Positions 23,403 through 35,693 of a stretch of DNA of 64,000 nt are shown here, piece by piece; positions within the stretch are counted from its first letter, which is position 1, and each line of letters starts with the position of its first letter. The position numbers and the translations under genes are program-made. The notes under the pieces are model-generated. The model searched no databases and was not told the origin of the DNA. It saw nothing but the letters and a program-made list of their open reading frames with translations. Source of the DNA: Pseudocercospora fijiensis CIRAD86 (Eukaryota > Ascomycota > Dothideomycetes > Mycosphaerellales > Mycosphaerellaceae); contig NW_006921533.1 of NCBI RefSeq assembly GCF_000340215.1, positions 5,344,371 through 5,408,370 of the forward strand. The letters are read 5' to 3'.

Positions 23403-25951
23403 GGATTTGAAAATAATAGGATCGAGTACATAGACGATAACGATTTTCACGCGAGCTTCGTAAACCGATCGAAGGAACAACTTACTTATATAAAGGCTAA
23501 GTATCTATAGCAAATAGCCGACCTTTTTAGCTACTCTATAGAAGATCTATAGGATCCGCGGTATAAAGTGCTAGTCTAGGCATTTAAAGAGGACTATAGG
23601 CCTAGAGTATCGTAGCTTTAGGCGATTATAGCGCAATATAGGCCCGAAGTGTAGGATCGTCTCTATAGCTTCTTTTATAGTAACTTTATGTCCGGGGCAA
23701 ATCGATTATTGCATTTACGCTCCTTATAATCAACCGACGCTAATATAAGAAACATAATAAGATTCGGAAGTAGAGACAGATAATAAGCAAACGAGAAAAC
23801 TTTAAGGATAAGAAGCCCGAGCAGATTATCGAGAGCCTTAAAGCATCCTTAGAGCTCGCGTATTAGCTAGCTAATCTCCTATACGACCCGAAGTATAAGT
23901 TATGCTCCGGACGTCGCGTACGCGACGGCTTAGGTTGCCCTTACTACCCGGGAAGTATAGCTAAACGCTAGACCGTTACTAAAGGCATCTAAGAGGTAGT
24001 GCTTCTATCGAAAGGTATATCTAGCGTAAACTTTATTAACAAGTTCGCAATAGCTATTAATCTAAAGAAAGCCGATTTGGAAATGATTCTCTATAACGAG
24101 CGCTACCTCCGACTATATAAGGAGTAGGCCGAGAACTACGGTCTTACGCACAGTTAGGGAAAGAAGTAGAACTTTGCTAAAGCTCGCGATAAATATAGAA
24201 TATTCAATAGATACCTAGAAGACTAGCCGACTAATAAAGAGGTTGCAAAGTTCTAGTATATAGAGGCACTACTAGATCTATACAAATACGTCCTTTTCAC
24301 TAATAGCAATCCGACAACGCTCAACTACGCGCTCGATAGTTTAAGTAACTGCCGGTCGTATATCGACGTACGAAAGTACATCTCGGGTAAACTAAAAACC
24401 GATGAGTTCCTAATAAAAAGTTCAAGCAGATAGGAAAGAAAAAAGATATATAATAGAAGGCGAGTTCTTATCCCGGTATACTTTGTCGCTATAGACGAGA
24501 TTTACTAAAACTATAGCGAGGGGACTAGCCTTTATTTATACTTACTACAACTTAACAGCAATGTGCTCGGTAATGCCGAATTCTAGGCATTTTCGGGCAC
24601 GTTCTATAATAGTAGCGTACGAGCCTTAGCTAGCCCGCTAAAGATTCTATAGTACTTTTCCGAGCGTAATAACAACGGCGACGAGGATAAGAACAGAAGC
24701 TAGAAGGCATACCAAACGCTATAGAAGCTCGATAGCGAAGCCTTCGATAGGCGTATAAAAACTATTATAGTACTAAGGAACAGTAGTAAAGGTTAAGAAG
24801 TAGACTAAGAGGCAGGTTAGCTATCCGAGGACCTTAAGCAAGTAATAATTCGGAGAGATTTCGCCTCCGAATAGTTTAACGGACAGCTTATTATAAACCT
24901 GCCTAATAAGAATAATCTAAAAGAAGCCTACCCGACGCCTTTAACGGTAGAATACCGCGAAGAGATCAATCGGCGCGAGGTAGACGAGTAGTCGAGGTTA
25001 AAAGAATCGAAAGCGAAGGATAGTAGGCGCTAATACTTTCGGGAGCTAACTATACTACGCCTTAATACCCTACTCCCGTTAATACTAAACGATGTATTCT
25101 ATAAAAAGATCTCCCTCGCGGTACTTAATCGTATATCTATAATAAAGAGAAATTAGGCTTTAAAGAATGTAGGATACTACGAAGAGCAAAAAAACGAGAA
25201 AGGAGAGTCGAGGAATATATTCGTTAATTGCAAGTAGGACGACTTTCGATTGCGCTTTACTATCGAATAAGCCGAAATCCTAGATTTGTTCGATAACGAA
25301 GACGACAACCCTATTATCTAATATCTAGATAAATTAGTCGCCGGCAGCGAGAGATACGCGGCCTTAAAGGCGCGGATTATCGAAAAGTAAACAGCCGACC
25401 CTAAGACTGTCGGTAGAAAGGGTAGAGCCTTCGGTTTATCCCCCCTAATTATGAAAATCTTCGCCCTTAAAGCCTAGAAAGATGGATTATTAGTTATATT
25501 CCTTAGAGCTAGCGATAAGAATATCTAGGGCTTAGTTAAGGACTTCTAGCGCGATTAGGATAGTAGTATAATATAGATCTTCTCGACTACGCCTATCTAT
25601 AGCACTAGTATTAATCTATAGTAGGGTAGTATAGTAGTGTTCGTCGACCCTATATAGATAATTAACGAGACAATCTAGACTATTTCTCGCTTCTTCCGCG
25701 AAGTAGCTACTAGAAAAGAGAAGAAATAGACAATTCAAGTAGTAAGGATACACGACCCTAACCTACATTATAAGTACAATATCCGCTATAAGGTCGAGTT
25801 TAACTAGAACTTCAGTTAAATGCTTAGTACCTCTAAGGAGATTAAGCGGGGGAAGAAATTAGCGAAAAGGAAGGTTATTATACGTAAGCGCACTAAGTTT
25901 TCTAGTAAGGACGAAGATGCCGACGATAATAGCTTAGATAAGCTAGGCTAA
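23403..25951 (+). pseudogene. SNF2-family ATPase/helicase remnant
   Basis: A very long plus-strand frame (frame 2 from about 23,762 to TAA 25,949-25,951; the 5' part 23,403-23,760 is in another frame) with about 45 TAG/TAA stops. SNF2 landmarks in order: motif II VAIDEIY (24,485-24,505; family DExH); motif III FSGTF (24,590-24,604; family SGTP); the SNF2-type IIRR segment (24,842-24,856); motif V region with STTPIYSTSINL (25,580-25,620) and VVFVDPI; motif VI region SRFFREVATR (25,685-25,715) followed by VRIHDPN. I could not find a Walker A, so the N-terminus may be absent or too decayed. Such proteins remodel protein-DNA contacts by ATP-driven translocation. Here the gene is dead. Family call good, subfamily unknown. 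Confidence 0.72.
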
Positions 25952-26210
25952 TGCAGGTTTATAGCACCGAGATTAGTATAGAGATAGACAACCGACCTTT
26001 TATAGAGGAAGGCTATAGATGCGGCGTATACGGGAAAGACAGGTCGCTCGGACCGGCTAGGTAGGCTAATCGGGGTTCGATCGGAGAGACTACGAACAAA
26101 GCGGACTACGAATTATAATAGCAACGGGCTTCATGGATTACTGTATTAATTAGAGTTGGGTTGGCAATGCTGCAATTACGAGGGTTGTAGACGCGACTAT
26201 CGTAGGCCTG
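25952..26210. other. Downstream spacer, weakly mutated
   Basis: Between the SNF2 remnant and the 14-bp repeat. From about 26,130 it has intact TGG, TGA and TCA sites, unlike its surroundings. No gene seen. Confidence 0.45.
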
Positions 26211-26312
26211 AATCGAGCTTCTATAATCGGGCTTCTATAATCGGGCTTCTATAATCGGGCTTCTATAATCGGGCTTCTATAATCGGGCTTCTATAATCGG
26301 GCTTCTATAATC
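26211..26312. repeat. 14-bp minisatellite, left part
   Basis: Seven units of TATAATCGGGCTTC (first unit with GAGC) in near-perfect tandem. Related 13-18 bp units continue at 36,338, on the other side of the 10-kb insertion. Confidence 0.93.
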
Positions 26313-26318
26313 AATTAG

Positions 26319-26334
26319 CTATATACTAGCAACT
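26319..26334 (+). repeat. Left terminal inverted repeat
   Basis: CTATATACTAGCAACT, paired with the reverse complement of 36,317-36,332; the single difference is C versus T. Confidence 0.7.
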
Positions 26335-26469
26335 ATAGGGATAGTATAGGGTAGCCGGAGTTACTAGCAATACTAGCCCTACTAAGCCCCGCTAAACCTT
26401 ATATAGATCGTAGTCTTAGTAAACCTATATCCTCTACTTAGCCTAAATTTTATATATAACCTATTCTAA

Positions 26470-29440
26470 TAACCTCTATATTATATAATAGACCTATCTA
26501 CGCCTAACGACGTCGCTACCCTTTAGCGGTTTCGATAACGAGTCTTTAAACTTATTAAAGACATTAAGATTAATACTAATAAGTAGAATTTAATCTAGAA
26601 ACTATATAGCAATTAATATATCCGGAATTCTACTAAGAATCTATCTATAATAATACCCTATATAGAGATATAGCTATACTATAAGAAGTCCTACTTCTAT
26701 TATATAGAAAAGTAGCGCCTTAATAAGCTAAATAAAGAATTAGTAGGTATTAAGAATAGGCGTATATTTAAGCCGCTTAAGAAGCAGTATAGAGTAGGCT
26801 TAATTACTAGGGTTAAATACTATAATAATAAGGCTACTAGAAGAGTAAGTGAATCGTCGCTATACTACTATAACTATATATATACGCTCGACTATCTTAA
26901 TAGTAGGAAGGTATACTAATATATTAAAGATAAGGTTAAAAAGCAAATCGATTACTCGCTATAAGCTAGAAGAACCTTCGACGCCTTATAGAGGCAATAT
27001 AGTAATAATCTCGGTATCTCTTATCTCGATATTAATACTATATATAATGCCGCTAAACAATCCACTTATTATAACCGTTAATAAGCGCTTTATAACTCTA
27101 GAAGAGAGAGGCAATACGGACCTTTAATTATAGGCTATTATAAGGAGTATAAAGGAGTATAACCTATACTTCTAATAGTTTAGTATTAATACTAAAGATA
27201 GTATTAGGAGAGGCTTTATATAGGCAATAAAAGAAGGTATTTAGTTATTAGTGAAGTATAGCAAATTACTAATACTAGACGATATATATAAAGTATCGTT
27301 TAAGCCCTAGAGTGCTTGTCCTATTCGAGCGGAGCGACGGCGTAGAGCTCGAGAACAAAGTTAGATTAGCGCCTATAGAGCGCTTATATCTATGCTTATA
27401 CTGTTTTAATTGTTAGTAACGTAAAGCAGACTTATTCTTGCCTTAGGACTTAATATGTAATTATAATTCAAATTTCCGACTAATAAGAGAAGCCGCTCTA
27501 TTTTGCGGGCGCATCTTTGAAATTTAGCCTCCCTATACTGCGACTACTATACTACCTACATTTACTAACTAATCGTATATGCATACGTTGTATAGCACTA
27601 ATTTGATTTGTTCTCGAGCTCTACGCTAGATCTACTAGACACCTTCTATAACCTTTTACTCGCTTCGCTCGCTTAGGTTGCTCTAGGTGCCTATTAAATC
27701 TGTCGCTCCGCTCGAATAAAGTTAATTAACTAGATTAGAAGCTATTTAACGCCCTTATAGGCGACGATAACCTTAAATAACAGCCTATAGTATACGTAAT
27801 ACTAGAAAGCAAGTATAGTATTGTCTTAGTCTATACGTAAGCACTTAGCTATATAGCTCCTTAGGGTAGTTAGGGTAAGCCTAGCGGCTAGTAGATATAA
27901 TAGTCTATTCTTAATAACTCGGTATATAGGGATAGGCTATTCGAGATATATTTCTATAGGTTTATATCTACCTATACTAACAACACTCGTTATAGACTAT
28001 CCGCCGCAAAGTTCCGCTTAAGAGTGCCTATAAGAAGGTCTATAAGAAGCTCGTATAGGTTATACTATACGTAGACTCTAAGAAGAGGTAGAGGTTAGAA
28101 TATAGGCTGCTTTTAATACCCTTCCGAGCGGCAAGAAGGACAAGAAGAATAGCTGTATAGAACGAGAATAGTTAGTCGAGTACGCTTAGATATAGACTAC
28201 CTACTAGCGGAGGAAAAATTTACTACTTATGCGTATAAGTACTATATAATAGTACCTTCTTCTTCTAGCGGGTATTTGCTAACTACTATTACTTAGGTAC
28301 GTATAACGTCGCTAGTTAAGGGTTACTACTCGGATTTTAAGGGCGATATTAGTACTGTTAAGGGCAACTTCTTGCTCTCTGGTATCCTTATATACTCGCT
28401 AAAGGTAGACAGGAAGTAGTATAATAATACTAATAAGGCTTCTATAAAGGATAATATACTTTACCTGTTTAGTTAGCTATAAGGCGATTGCGAGTAGTAT
28501 AACGAGCTTGAATATCACATTTAAAGTCCTACTACCAAGTAGTAACGACTCGCCCAGAAGCGCGCTAATAGCAGCCTTCTAAATTAGTTATAATATTAAC
28601 TATAGATCGATAACTGTATCTCTAATATATACTAGTATTACTCCTAGAAGCAGTATTACCAAATGTATCGCTATATCTACGAGTAGTACGATTAAGAGAT
28701 TAAAGGCAGTAAAATAACTGCTTACTAGTAATAGGTAGATTGCTATATAGACTGTTTCTTTAACCCTATAGGCTTTAATAGCGATATTAACTCTACTTAG
28801 ATATACTTAGAATAGCTTATTAGTAACGAGAATATACAAGAAGAAGATAAGGAAGGTAAGGTAGAGACTCTTTATAGTATTACAAAGGACCGTTAATTTC
28901 TATTACGTAGTATATACTATATTTAAGAATATTATATACGACTATTATTAAAAGGCAAATAGGCGAAGGCCTTAGGCGGTTACTCTAGCTAACTTATTAT
29001 ACGCCTATTAGACTAAAATTACTATATAGTATTAGTCTAAATATACACGACTATTAGCGGCAGTAGAGCTACTATAATAGCTATAGTAGTATTAATAGCG
29101 ATACGATAATAGCACGTTATTCACTATCTAATAAAGGTAGGTTAATATAGGCGTAGGCGCCTTACTATTAGTCTACTAGCGATAATAGCAACCTCGCTAA
29201 ATAGAATAACCGTAATAGGTAAGGGACCTATTTACGCTAGAGGAGGGCACTTACTACTTAGCGTACGCTAGAGTATATAGCGACTACTTTCTATACTAAT
29301 TAGTATAGAAATATTTAATACTATCCTCTACCGTTATTCTAGTCCCCTCCGCTATCGCAATTTAAGTATACGTAGGTAAATAACTCGGTACTATAGAATA
29401 CGTATACTATAGGCGACGGTATCTTCTAATATTATAATAA
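26470..29440 (+). pseudogene. Heavily decayed coding remnants in TIR element
   Basis: Plus-strand frames here can be followed for 50-120 codons between TAG/TAA clusters: 26,470-26,850; 26,849-27,127 (a 92-codon open stretch); about 27,970-28,520 with VRITSLVKGYYSDFKG; and 28,690-29,090. They break several times, and a MITE interrupts them at 27,324-27,716. If the surrounding TIR block is a DNA transposon, its transposase should be here, but no DDE or zinc-finger motif is recognisable. Confidence 0.4.
27324..27716. mobile_element. 393-bp MITE with TA target site
   Basis: Perfect inverted repeats ATTCGAGCGGAGCGAC (27,323-27,338) and its complement (27,702-27,717), flanked by TA on both sides (322-323 and 717-718), as in Tc1/mariner-type insertions. 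A second inverted pair lies just inside: 27,339-27,359 against 27,607-27,627, with 20 of 21 matching. It is non-coding and short, and it keeps TGA and TCA sites, so it is less RIP-mutated than the element it sits in and is probably a later arrival. Confidence 0.85.
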
Positions 29441-29443
29441 AAT

Positions 29444-29632
29444 GCTACGCCCTAGGTAATTAATACTAGCCTTAGGTATTCGGCCTATATAATACTAACC
29501 TACCGAGCTTAGCGCTTAGCGTACTATATAAAACTATTCGGATTTACGTAGCGTCGTAGATAGACTTAGCTCCTTATCGAACCTATTAAGTCTTATATCT
29601 AGTATCTATATACGCGTTACTTACCTATAATA
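29444..29632 (+). repeat. 5' LTR of element F
   Basis: 189 bp from GCTACGCCCTAGG to CCTATAATA. It matches 35,513-35,693 except for an 8-bp indel and a few transitions. The next bases, TTAGGTTCGATTATT, could be a mutated primer-binding site. Confidence 0.85.
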
Positions 29633-29689
29633 TTAGGTTCGATTATTATTATAGAAGATATAGAGGTTCGTTAGGAGCCCGAGTAAGAC

Positions 29690-30800
29690 GTCTAAGGGAA
29701 CACTACCCCTACCCTAATAGGGATATTAAGAGAAGAAATTTACCGCGCCTTCGAAAGTCTCTATACTAGATAACAAACTATAGAAGCCGAGCTATAGGCT
29801 ACTCGCTCCGCGCTCTAATACATAGAGGTATTACGCTAGGCTAGAGCCTCCGACGCTAACGTAATATAAGACTAGCCTACGAACGAAATTCTAAAAGGGC
29901 TCTTAGAAACCCTCTCGGCTACCGGCTAAAGTATAACGGCGTTACGCGAATAGAAACTACCTTTATAGGACGGAAAGGCCGATTCGTTCCGAGACTACCT
30001 ATTACGACTAAGTAGCTCGTACTAAGTTCGCTCTAGACTAAAACCGAAGCTCTCTAAAGGATATTACTAGGATACTATCTACGATATCCTACCGGCTAAG
30101 GAACGCGCTAGGATACGCTATTTTTAAGAGCAAAGAAGCGCTAGGAAAGAGAAGGACCTTAAGGCTTTCTTCTAGTAACTCGAAGACGTCTTCGTAGATA
30201 GTAACAAAGCCGCGAACGCGCTAGAGTAATTCTAAGCGCTAAGACATTCCTAAGGACAACTATAGTACGAATATTAGCTAGAATTCGATAGTCTCCTACT
30301 AAGTATAGGTAGAGACCGACTAACTAACGACACTAAAATAATAAATCGGGTATATAAAGAATACCTTTTTAAACGTAGCTAAGACTTATACTATCGACGT
30401 TCTAAAAATTAAGGAATACTACCTCTACTCGGAGGAGATCGAGCGAATTATAACAAAACTCGAAACGACCGACTAATTTAACTAAGCCGCTAAGCGCTAG
30501 TAAGAGAGAAAGAATAAGGCTACTAACCCTACGGTAATCGTCCTACTACCTTACGCGGCTCCTATAGCGAACCTAAAGATCGGCTCTAACGGTAATATAG
30601 TTATAAACCCCGCCTAAACAAATACATTCTATAAAAGGAACCGCGGAGGCTAGTAAGTAATAGTAGGAAAACCGAAGGCTAGATAGGTCGACTCCGCGGA
30701 AAGAGAGAAATATAACGAGAAGAAACTCTACTTCTCCTATATAGCGAGCGGGTACTATATTCGCAACTATCCGTATATACCGGCTATCTAACCGACTAAG
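29690..30800 (+). pseudogene. gag remnant, element F
   Basis: Plus-strand frame shows a retrotransposon gag-like helical region (LRLSSSY, KERARIRYF, EKDLKAFF, separated by TAG at Trp positions) around 29,930-30,200. At 30,727-30,770 is a knuckle in which all three Cys and the His of CX2CX4HX4C now read Tyr (Y-F-S-Y-I-A-S-G-Y-Y-I-R-N-Y). TGC/TGT-to-TAC/TAT and CAT-to-TAT changes explain this, showing mutation beyond the YCA context seen elsewhere. Confidence 0.65.
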
Positions 30801-31319
30801 ATTAGCGTAGCTTTAGTAAAGCCTATATTAGAAGACGCTAAAGAATCGTAAGACTTTAATAGTTCGGACTTTATAAAAAGAGTAACTCTTACTTAGAGTT
30901 AGGAGTCGAGAGTAGATGTAGCGCGGGTAAAGAAATAGGAAGAAATAAAAAATAATATAAATAGGAACCTTATATATACCGATATAGTCCTCGATAACAA
31001 CGTCGGGACTTCTACCCTTATTAATAAAGGATACTAGTACTACGCTATAATTAACGCGGGCCTCGTAAAAGGTATTAGGCTTAGATATAGAATATATTAG
31101 CCGTAAATCATAGGAAGTAAGGGGACCGTTATCTATAATAAAGGACGCGAAAATTGTTAGAGGTACTAAGTTTCGAGAGAGCACTATATCGATACTAGAG
31201 TAACTAGACGCGAGTAGGGGCCGTACTCACTCCGGAGCGCCGCTTTAGTAGGGAGGCCTATACGTACTAGATCGTTAGTATAGCACTTCTAACCGTAGCG
31301 ACAACAACGTAATCTTTGC

Positions 31320-32160
31320 CCCTTTAAGTTCTTTTTAATATATCTTTTTATATAGAGGAGTTATAGCTTAGAAATATAGAGCAAAGATACTCTAATTTGT
31401 ATCTGTTTTCAGAAAATAATAAGAATTATAGTCGTTACCTATTAAATTTATAGGCTATATAGCCTGAAATTCTAATTTAGAAGTTTAACAATTTTAGTAT
31501 TTTTTAGGCCTTAGCATACTATTCTTAGTAATCTAAAATCTAGATCTTATAATTTTATTCTATAAAAATCTAAATCTAAATTTATATCTTAGTATAGAAA
31601 CCATTAGTAATATAATCCAGAAAGGAATATTGTTTTCTTACTATATTCTCTTTAGTTTATCTTCTTATTTGGGAGAGTTATAGCTTAGTAATATTAGACA
31701 AATATACTTTAACTTTTGAATATTTTTAGAAAATAACTAAAACTATTATACCTATATACTAAGGTTAGCCTAAAACTCTTAAGTAAAGATTTTAAGATTT
31801 CAGTACTTACTAAGTCCGACTATACCATTTTTAGCAATCCAAAACCTAGACCTAAGAGTTTTACCTAGCACAAATATAAGTTGAGATTCTTATCTTAATA
31901 CGCTTACTATTAGTCTTGACTCTTAAAATCCTAAAGCGAATATTCTTAAGAATTATAGGCTTAGTAATTTAAAGTCCAGAATTCTTAAGAATATTCTTTT
32001 CTAAGTTATAAGACTATTTGTGGCTTAGTTAAAGTAAAAGCTCTAATATAGATTCCTATAAGGGCCAGAGGCTAAGTAGTAAGAATGTATACTAAACTTT
32101 GAACGGAACTAAAGGGAGCACCAAACTAATATAGCTGCTATCTATATAAGACGAACTACG
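31320..32160. repeat. RIP-spared insert with diverged 315-bp duplication
   Basis: AT-rich but with many CCA, TCA, TGA and TGG sites, unlike the flanking element F. Two copies of a roughly 315-bp sequence lie head to tail: 31,330-31,640 and 31,645-31,960 share GAGTTATAGCTTAG, AGAAAATAA and a common 3' block (ATACTATTCTTAGTAATC / ATACCATTTTTAGCAATC). It occupies the place of RT in element F. No coding frame seen. Continues as GC-rich non-coding sequence with GCGCGCGCGCG near 32,321. Confidence 0.62.
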
Positions 32161-32399
32161 AAGAAAGGAAGAAGGGTGCCTTAGAGGGAGAGCCCCTTCC
32201 TTAGTATCCCGCCCTACGGGCGTCTAGCGCGTCCGACGCGTAAGCGTAGGTATATATATCTTGCTTGCTTACTTCTTAGTAAACCTCGGCTTTTACTATT
32301 TAGGTCCTTCTCTACGCGCTAAGCGCGCGCGCGCGTATCCCGCCTAGGCTAGGACGATAAACTATTATAGTTTAGAAGATTCTTAGAGCCGGACCTCTT

Positions 32400-33640
32400 A
32401 CCGAACTAGCCGGAAACTACGTAGGTCTATAGCGCTATAATTCGGAACTTCCTATATACTACTAAGGAGAGCCCGCTATCCCTACTTATAAACGAAACGG
32501 AACCCGCGTAACCCGCGCTAGACGGACCGGGCATATTTTAGGACCCTAAAATAAATAGACTATAGGATAATACGGTTAAGAAGGATATAATATACTAGAC
32601 GGTACTCCGAAAAATCCGAGAGGAAGCTCGGTCTCTATAGCCGGAAATTAAAGCGAAGATCTAGATCGGAGACTATACGATAGACCCTAAAGGGTTCCTC
32701 CGCTACCGAGGCAAACTATAGGTCCTAGGAGCCCTAGCTACGTCGGAAGCCGAGCATAAAGATATAGATACTAAAGAGCTTTAGTAAGACGTACTACGTA
32801 CGAAAATTATCTAGTCTATCTACGACTTACCGCTTTACGGCTACCCTAGCTAGGATTCTACCGCTTCTATCGTAGGCCGCGACTACTACTAGCCGCTATA
32901 GTTAAGATAGGTACGACAGTTCCTACGAAACTGTAATTACTAACGACGTAATAAGGTATAGAGGGAGTATAAATATAGCCTCCTAAAGCTACTAGTACTC
33001 CTAGTACCTAACTATTTCTTTTAGGAAATCTCGATAGACTTTATAACTAACCTCCCCGAATCGGATAGCAACTACTACTTCTAGGTAATTAAGGACCGCC
33101 TTAGCTAATAGATTACTTTAATTAGAACCCCCTCTATAAAAGTAGAGAAATACGCGGTTTTTTTCCTAAAGTACTAGGTTAGTTATTACGGACTACTAAG
33201 GGCGATTACTAGCGATAGAGTTACGAACTAGATAAGTACGTCCTAGAAGGAAATACATAGACTTCTTAGTACAAGGTAGAGGTTAAGCTTAGCCTATTAC
33301 CTATAAACTAACGAAGGCCCGGAACGCGCGAACTAAGATATCTAAGTATACCTACGGAACTATATTAACTAAATATAGTCCGACTCGGACTAGAACAAAT
33401 AGTTACCTATAGTAGAACTAGCGTTTAATAGTAGGCACTAGATAGGGTTAGGAATAAGCGCCTTTTTCGCGACCTATAGGTACGAATCTACGTTACCTAT
33501 TACTCTTACTAATAACCCCTCTATCGATAGAGGGTTAAATAATGTAAAGCGAGCGGAGGAATTTATAGAGAAAATTAAGAAAATCTCGGATCTTTATTAA
33601 GTATAGATAGTAGAAGCCGCGTAAAATAGAAGGAAAGCGC
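32400..33640 (+). pseudogene. Integrase remnant, element F
   Basis: Recognisable gypsy integrase once TAG is read as the parental Trp. Landmarks: YYxPL near 32,890 (family YYWP), a C-N-Y zinc-binding remnant near 32,925-32,940, SIDFITNLPESDSNYYF at about 33,030-33,085 (first catalytic Asp), AITSDRVTN near 33,200-33,230 (second catalytic Asp, family SDRGxxF), and LSLAYYL then NEGPERAN near 33,280-33,325 (family TAYHPQTDGQTERxN). PMVELAFNSRH follows near 33,405-33,440. It is a different family from copies A-D. Confidence 0.78.
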
Positions 33641-35512
33641 GAATAAAACGAGGATACTAGTAGTACTAGTATATAAGGTCGGGGATAAGGTATAGCTCGA
33701 CCTAAGGAACTACTAGACTAATAGGCTAAAGAAGAGCCTCGACGCAAAGTATACTAAGTATATAGTCGAAGAAGTAGTACTAGTACGTCTCTTAGGGATT
33801 CTAAGCAATATCTACCTAGTATTCTATACCGACTTTCTACATCTTACGAGTAAGGACCCTCTCCTAGAATAGGAAATCGACGACAAATAACTAGACCCTA
33901 TACTATTCGAGACGTACGAGGAATAGTAGGTCGAAGAAATCCTATATATACGAAAAAAGAATCGAAGTAGAGGCTAAGAAGCGCTCGTACTAAAATAGAC
34001 TAGTTATTACAGACCTATCTAGGAAATCTTAGAGAATATCGTAGATACTACCGCGCTAGACGATTTCGAAGCGAAATACGGAGAGATTGAATTATTAAAA
34101 CGAACGATAGACCGCTAAGAGATTAGGAAAAAGGAGGGAAACGAGGGAAATAGGACGGGAACCTAGCGTTTTCCTATAAAAAGGGCGAAGAAGGCCTATT
34201 AATAAGCTTTACTAACTTATTTGAATTCGTAGATTAATTATTTGTTTAGAAAGATAGAAAAAGAAGGGAATTTTAGAGTAGAAAAGGATTTTATTTATTT
34301 TAGGTATTTATAAGTAAGTATCGGCTCTCTAACTAAAAATATAAGGTCCTCTTAGGATATAAAGAAAAATCACACCTCTAGAAACACCTAGAAACTACTA
34401 AAAAACCTACGGAAACTTGAACCCTTAATTACCCTTAGATTTAGAATCCGGCGTATTACGGTTAGTACCGAGCCTTAGAGTAGTAGGAGTATCTCTAGTA
34501 AGAAAGATTAGCGCGAGAAAACAGTCGGAAAACAGCGGGTTACTCACGTCTAAGGCTGCTAAGCTATAATATTAGCTCGGACAGTATTCGTTACCTCCGC
34601 GGCTACTACTTTAGAAAACTAGGTTAACGAGGGTTTTATCGTAGGAACCGAGGAAAAAAAACGTAGATAACAGCCCTAAAGGCTAGAGAGACTTTAAGGC
34701 CTTATAGGCCTTAAGAACTTTTAATAGTTTAGTATAATTAGTAGCGGTAGTACTACGGGTCGCGCGGGTATAGCTAGCGTAGGCTATAGAGGCTATTTAA
34801 GGACTAGATAGTTAGCGGAGATTTTCGTATAGGAATTAGATAGGCTTATATTAGGGTATAAGCAATTCTCTTATAGGCATATTACGAATAGGCCCTAGAG
34901 CCGGCCGGCTAGAAGGAAGTTAGCGATTTCCGCGACGAACGAGATAGAAACTAAACTTACCGACTAGTCGGTATAATTCTTACTAACATTAGAGCAGCCT
35001 ATATAGTAAATTCGACGACGGGCTATCTAGAAGAGTTAATTTTACGAAGGAAACCGCGGGGGTATAACATAGTACCTTACTACTATAATAATAGTAGTAG
35101 TAGTAGTATTAGAGGGTATAGAAAGAAAAGAAAAAGAGGAAGGAAAAGGAAAGAATATTAATACTCCTAAAAGCTAACGTAAAAGTAATAGACGATTAAT
35201 ATAAGGGAGATATAGCTAGGAGTAAAGGATAGTAACTACGCGACTTAGAAAGCGGTTAGTAGGTAAAATCGCGCGACTTAGAAGTCGCGAGGAAAGTTAC
35301 GGAAACTAAAGCCTAGGAAAAGGCAACCCTACTAGTAATAGAAAGCGGCGGTAACCCTAGCTTTATTAAAGGAAACCGATATCGCGTTACTTTAAACAGC
35401 TTAGGTAAGCGTCTATCTAACGCCTAAAGTAATACTACTAATACCGCCGGAGACTATATTAGAGGTTCTACCTCTACGAAAGAAGTAGGGGAGGATAGGG
35501 GTAGTATAAAGG
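33641..35512. other. 3' non-coding region of element F
   Basis: No assignable gene. Contains a short AGT microsatellite at about 35,086-35,110 and several TAGTA-rich stretches before the 3' LTR. Some frames can be followed briefly after 33,650 but I cannot assign them. Confidence 0.4.
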
Positions 35513-35693
35513 GCTACGCCCTAGGTAATTAATACTAGCCTTAGGTATTCGGCTTATACGATACTAACCTACCGAGCTTAGCGCTTAGCGTACTATATAA
35601 AACTATTCGGATTTACGTAGATAGACTTAGCTCCTTGTCGAACCTATTAAGTCTTATATCTAGTATCTACGTAGGCGTTACTTACCTATAATA
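35513..35693 (+). repeat. 3' LTR of element F
   Basis: 181-bp direct repeat of 29,444-29,632, lacking CGTCGTAG present in the 5' copy. Confidence 0.85.

Larger units (their letters stand above)
29444..35693 (+). mobile_element. Second Ty3/gypsy family (F), both LTRs, RT missing
   Basis: Direct repeats of about 185 bp bound a 6.25-kb plus-strand element: gag after the 5' LTR, a protein fragment, then a non-coding stretch at 31.3-32.35 kb where protease/RT/RNase H should be, then integrase, a long 3' non-coding region and the 3' LTR preceded by a purine-rich AGTAGGGGAGGATAGGGGTA. Flanking 5-mers are AAAAT and AATAT, similar but not identical. Nearly all TG/CA sites are gone (30,601-30,840 has no TG and three CA), so it is more heavily mutated than the A-D family. 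Confidence 0.82.
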
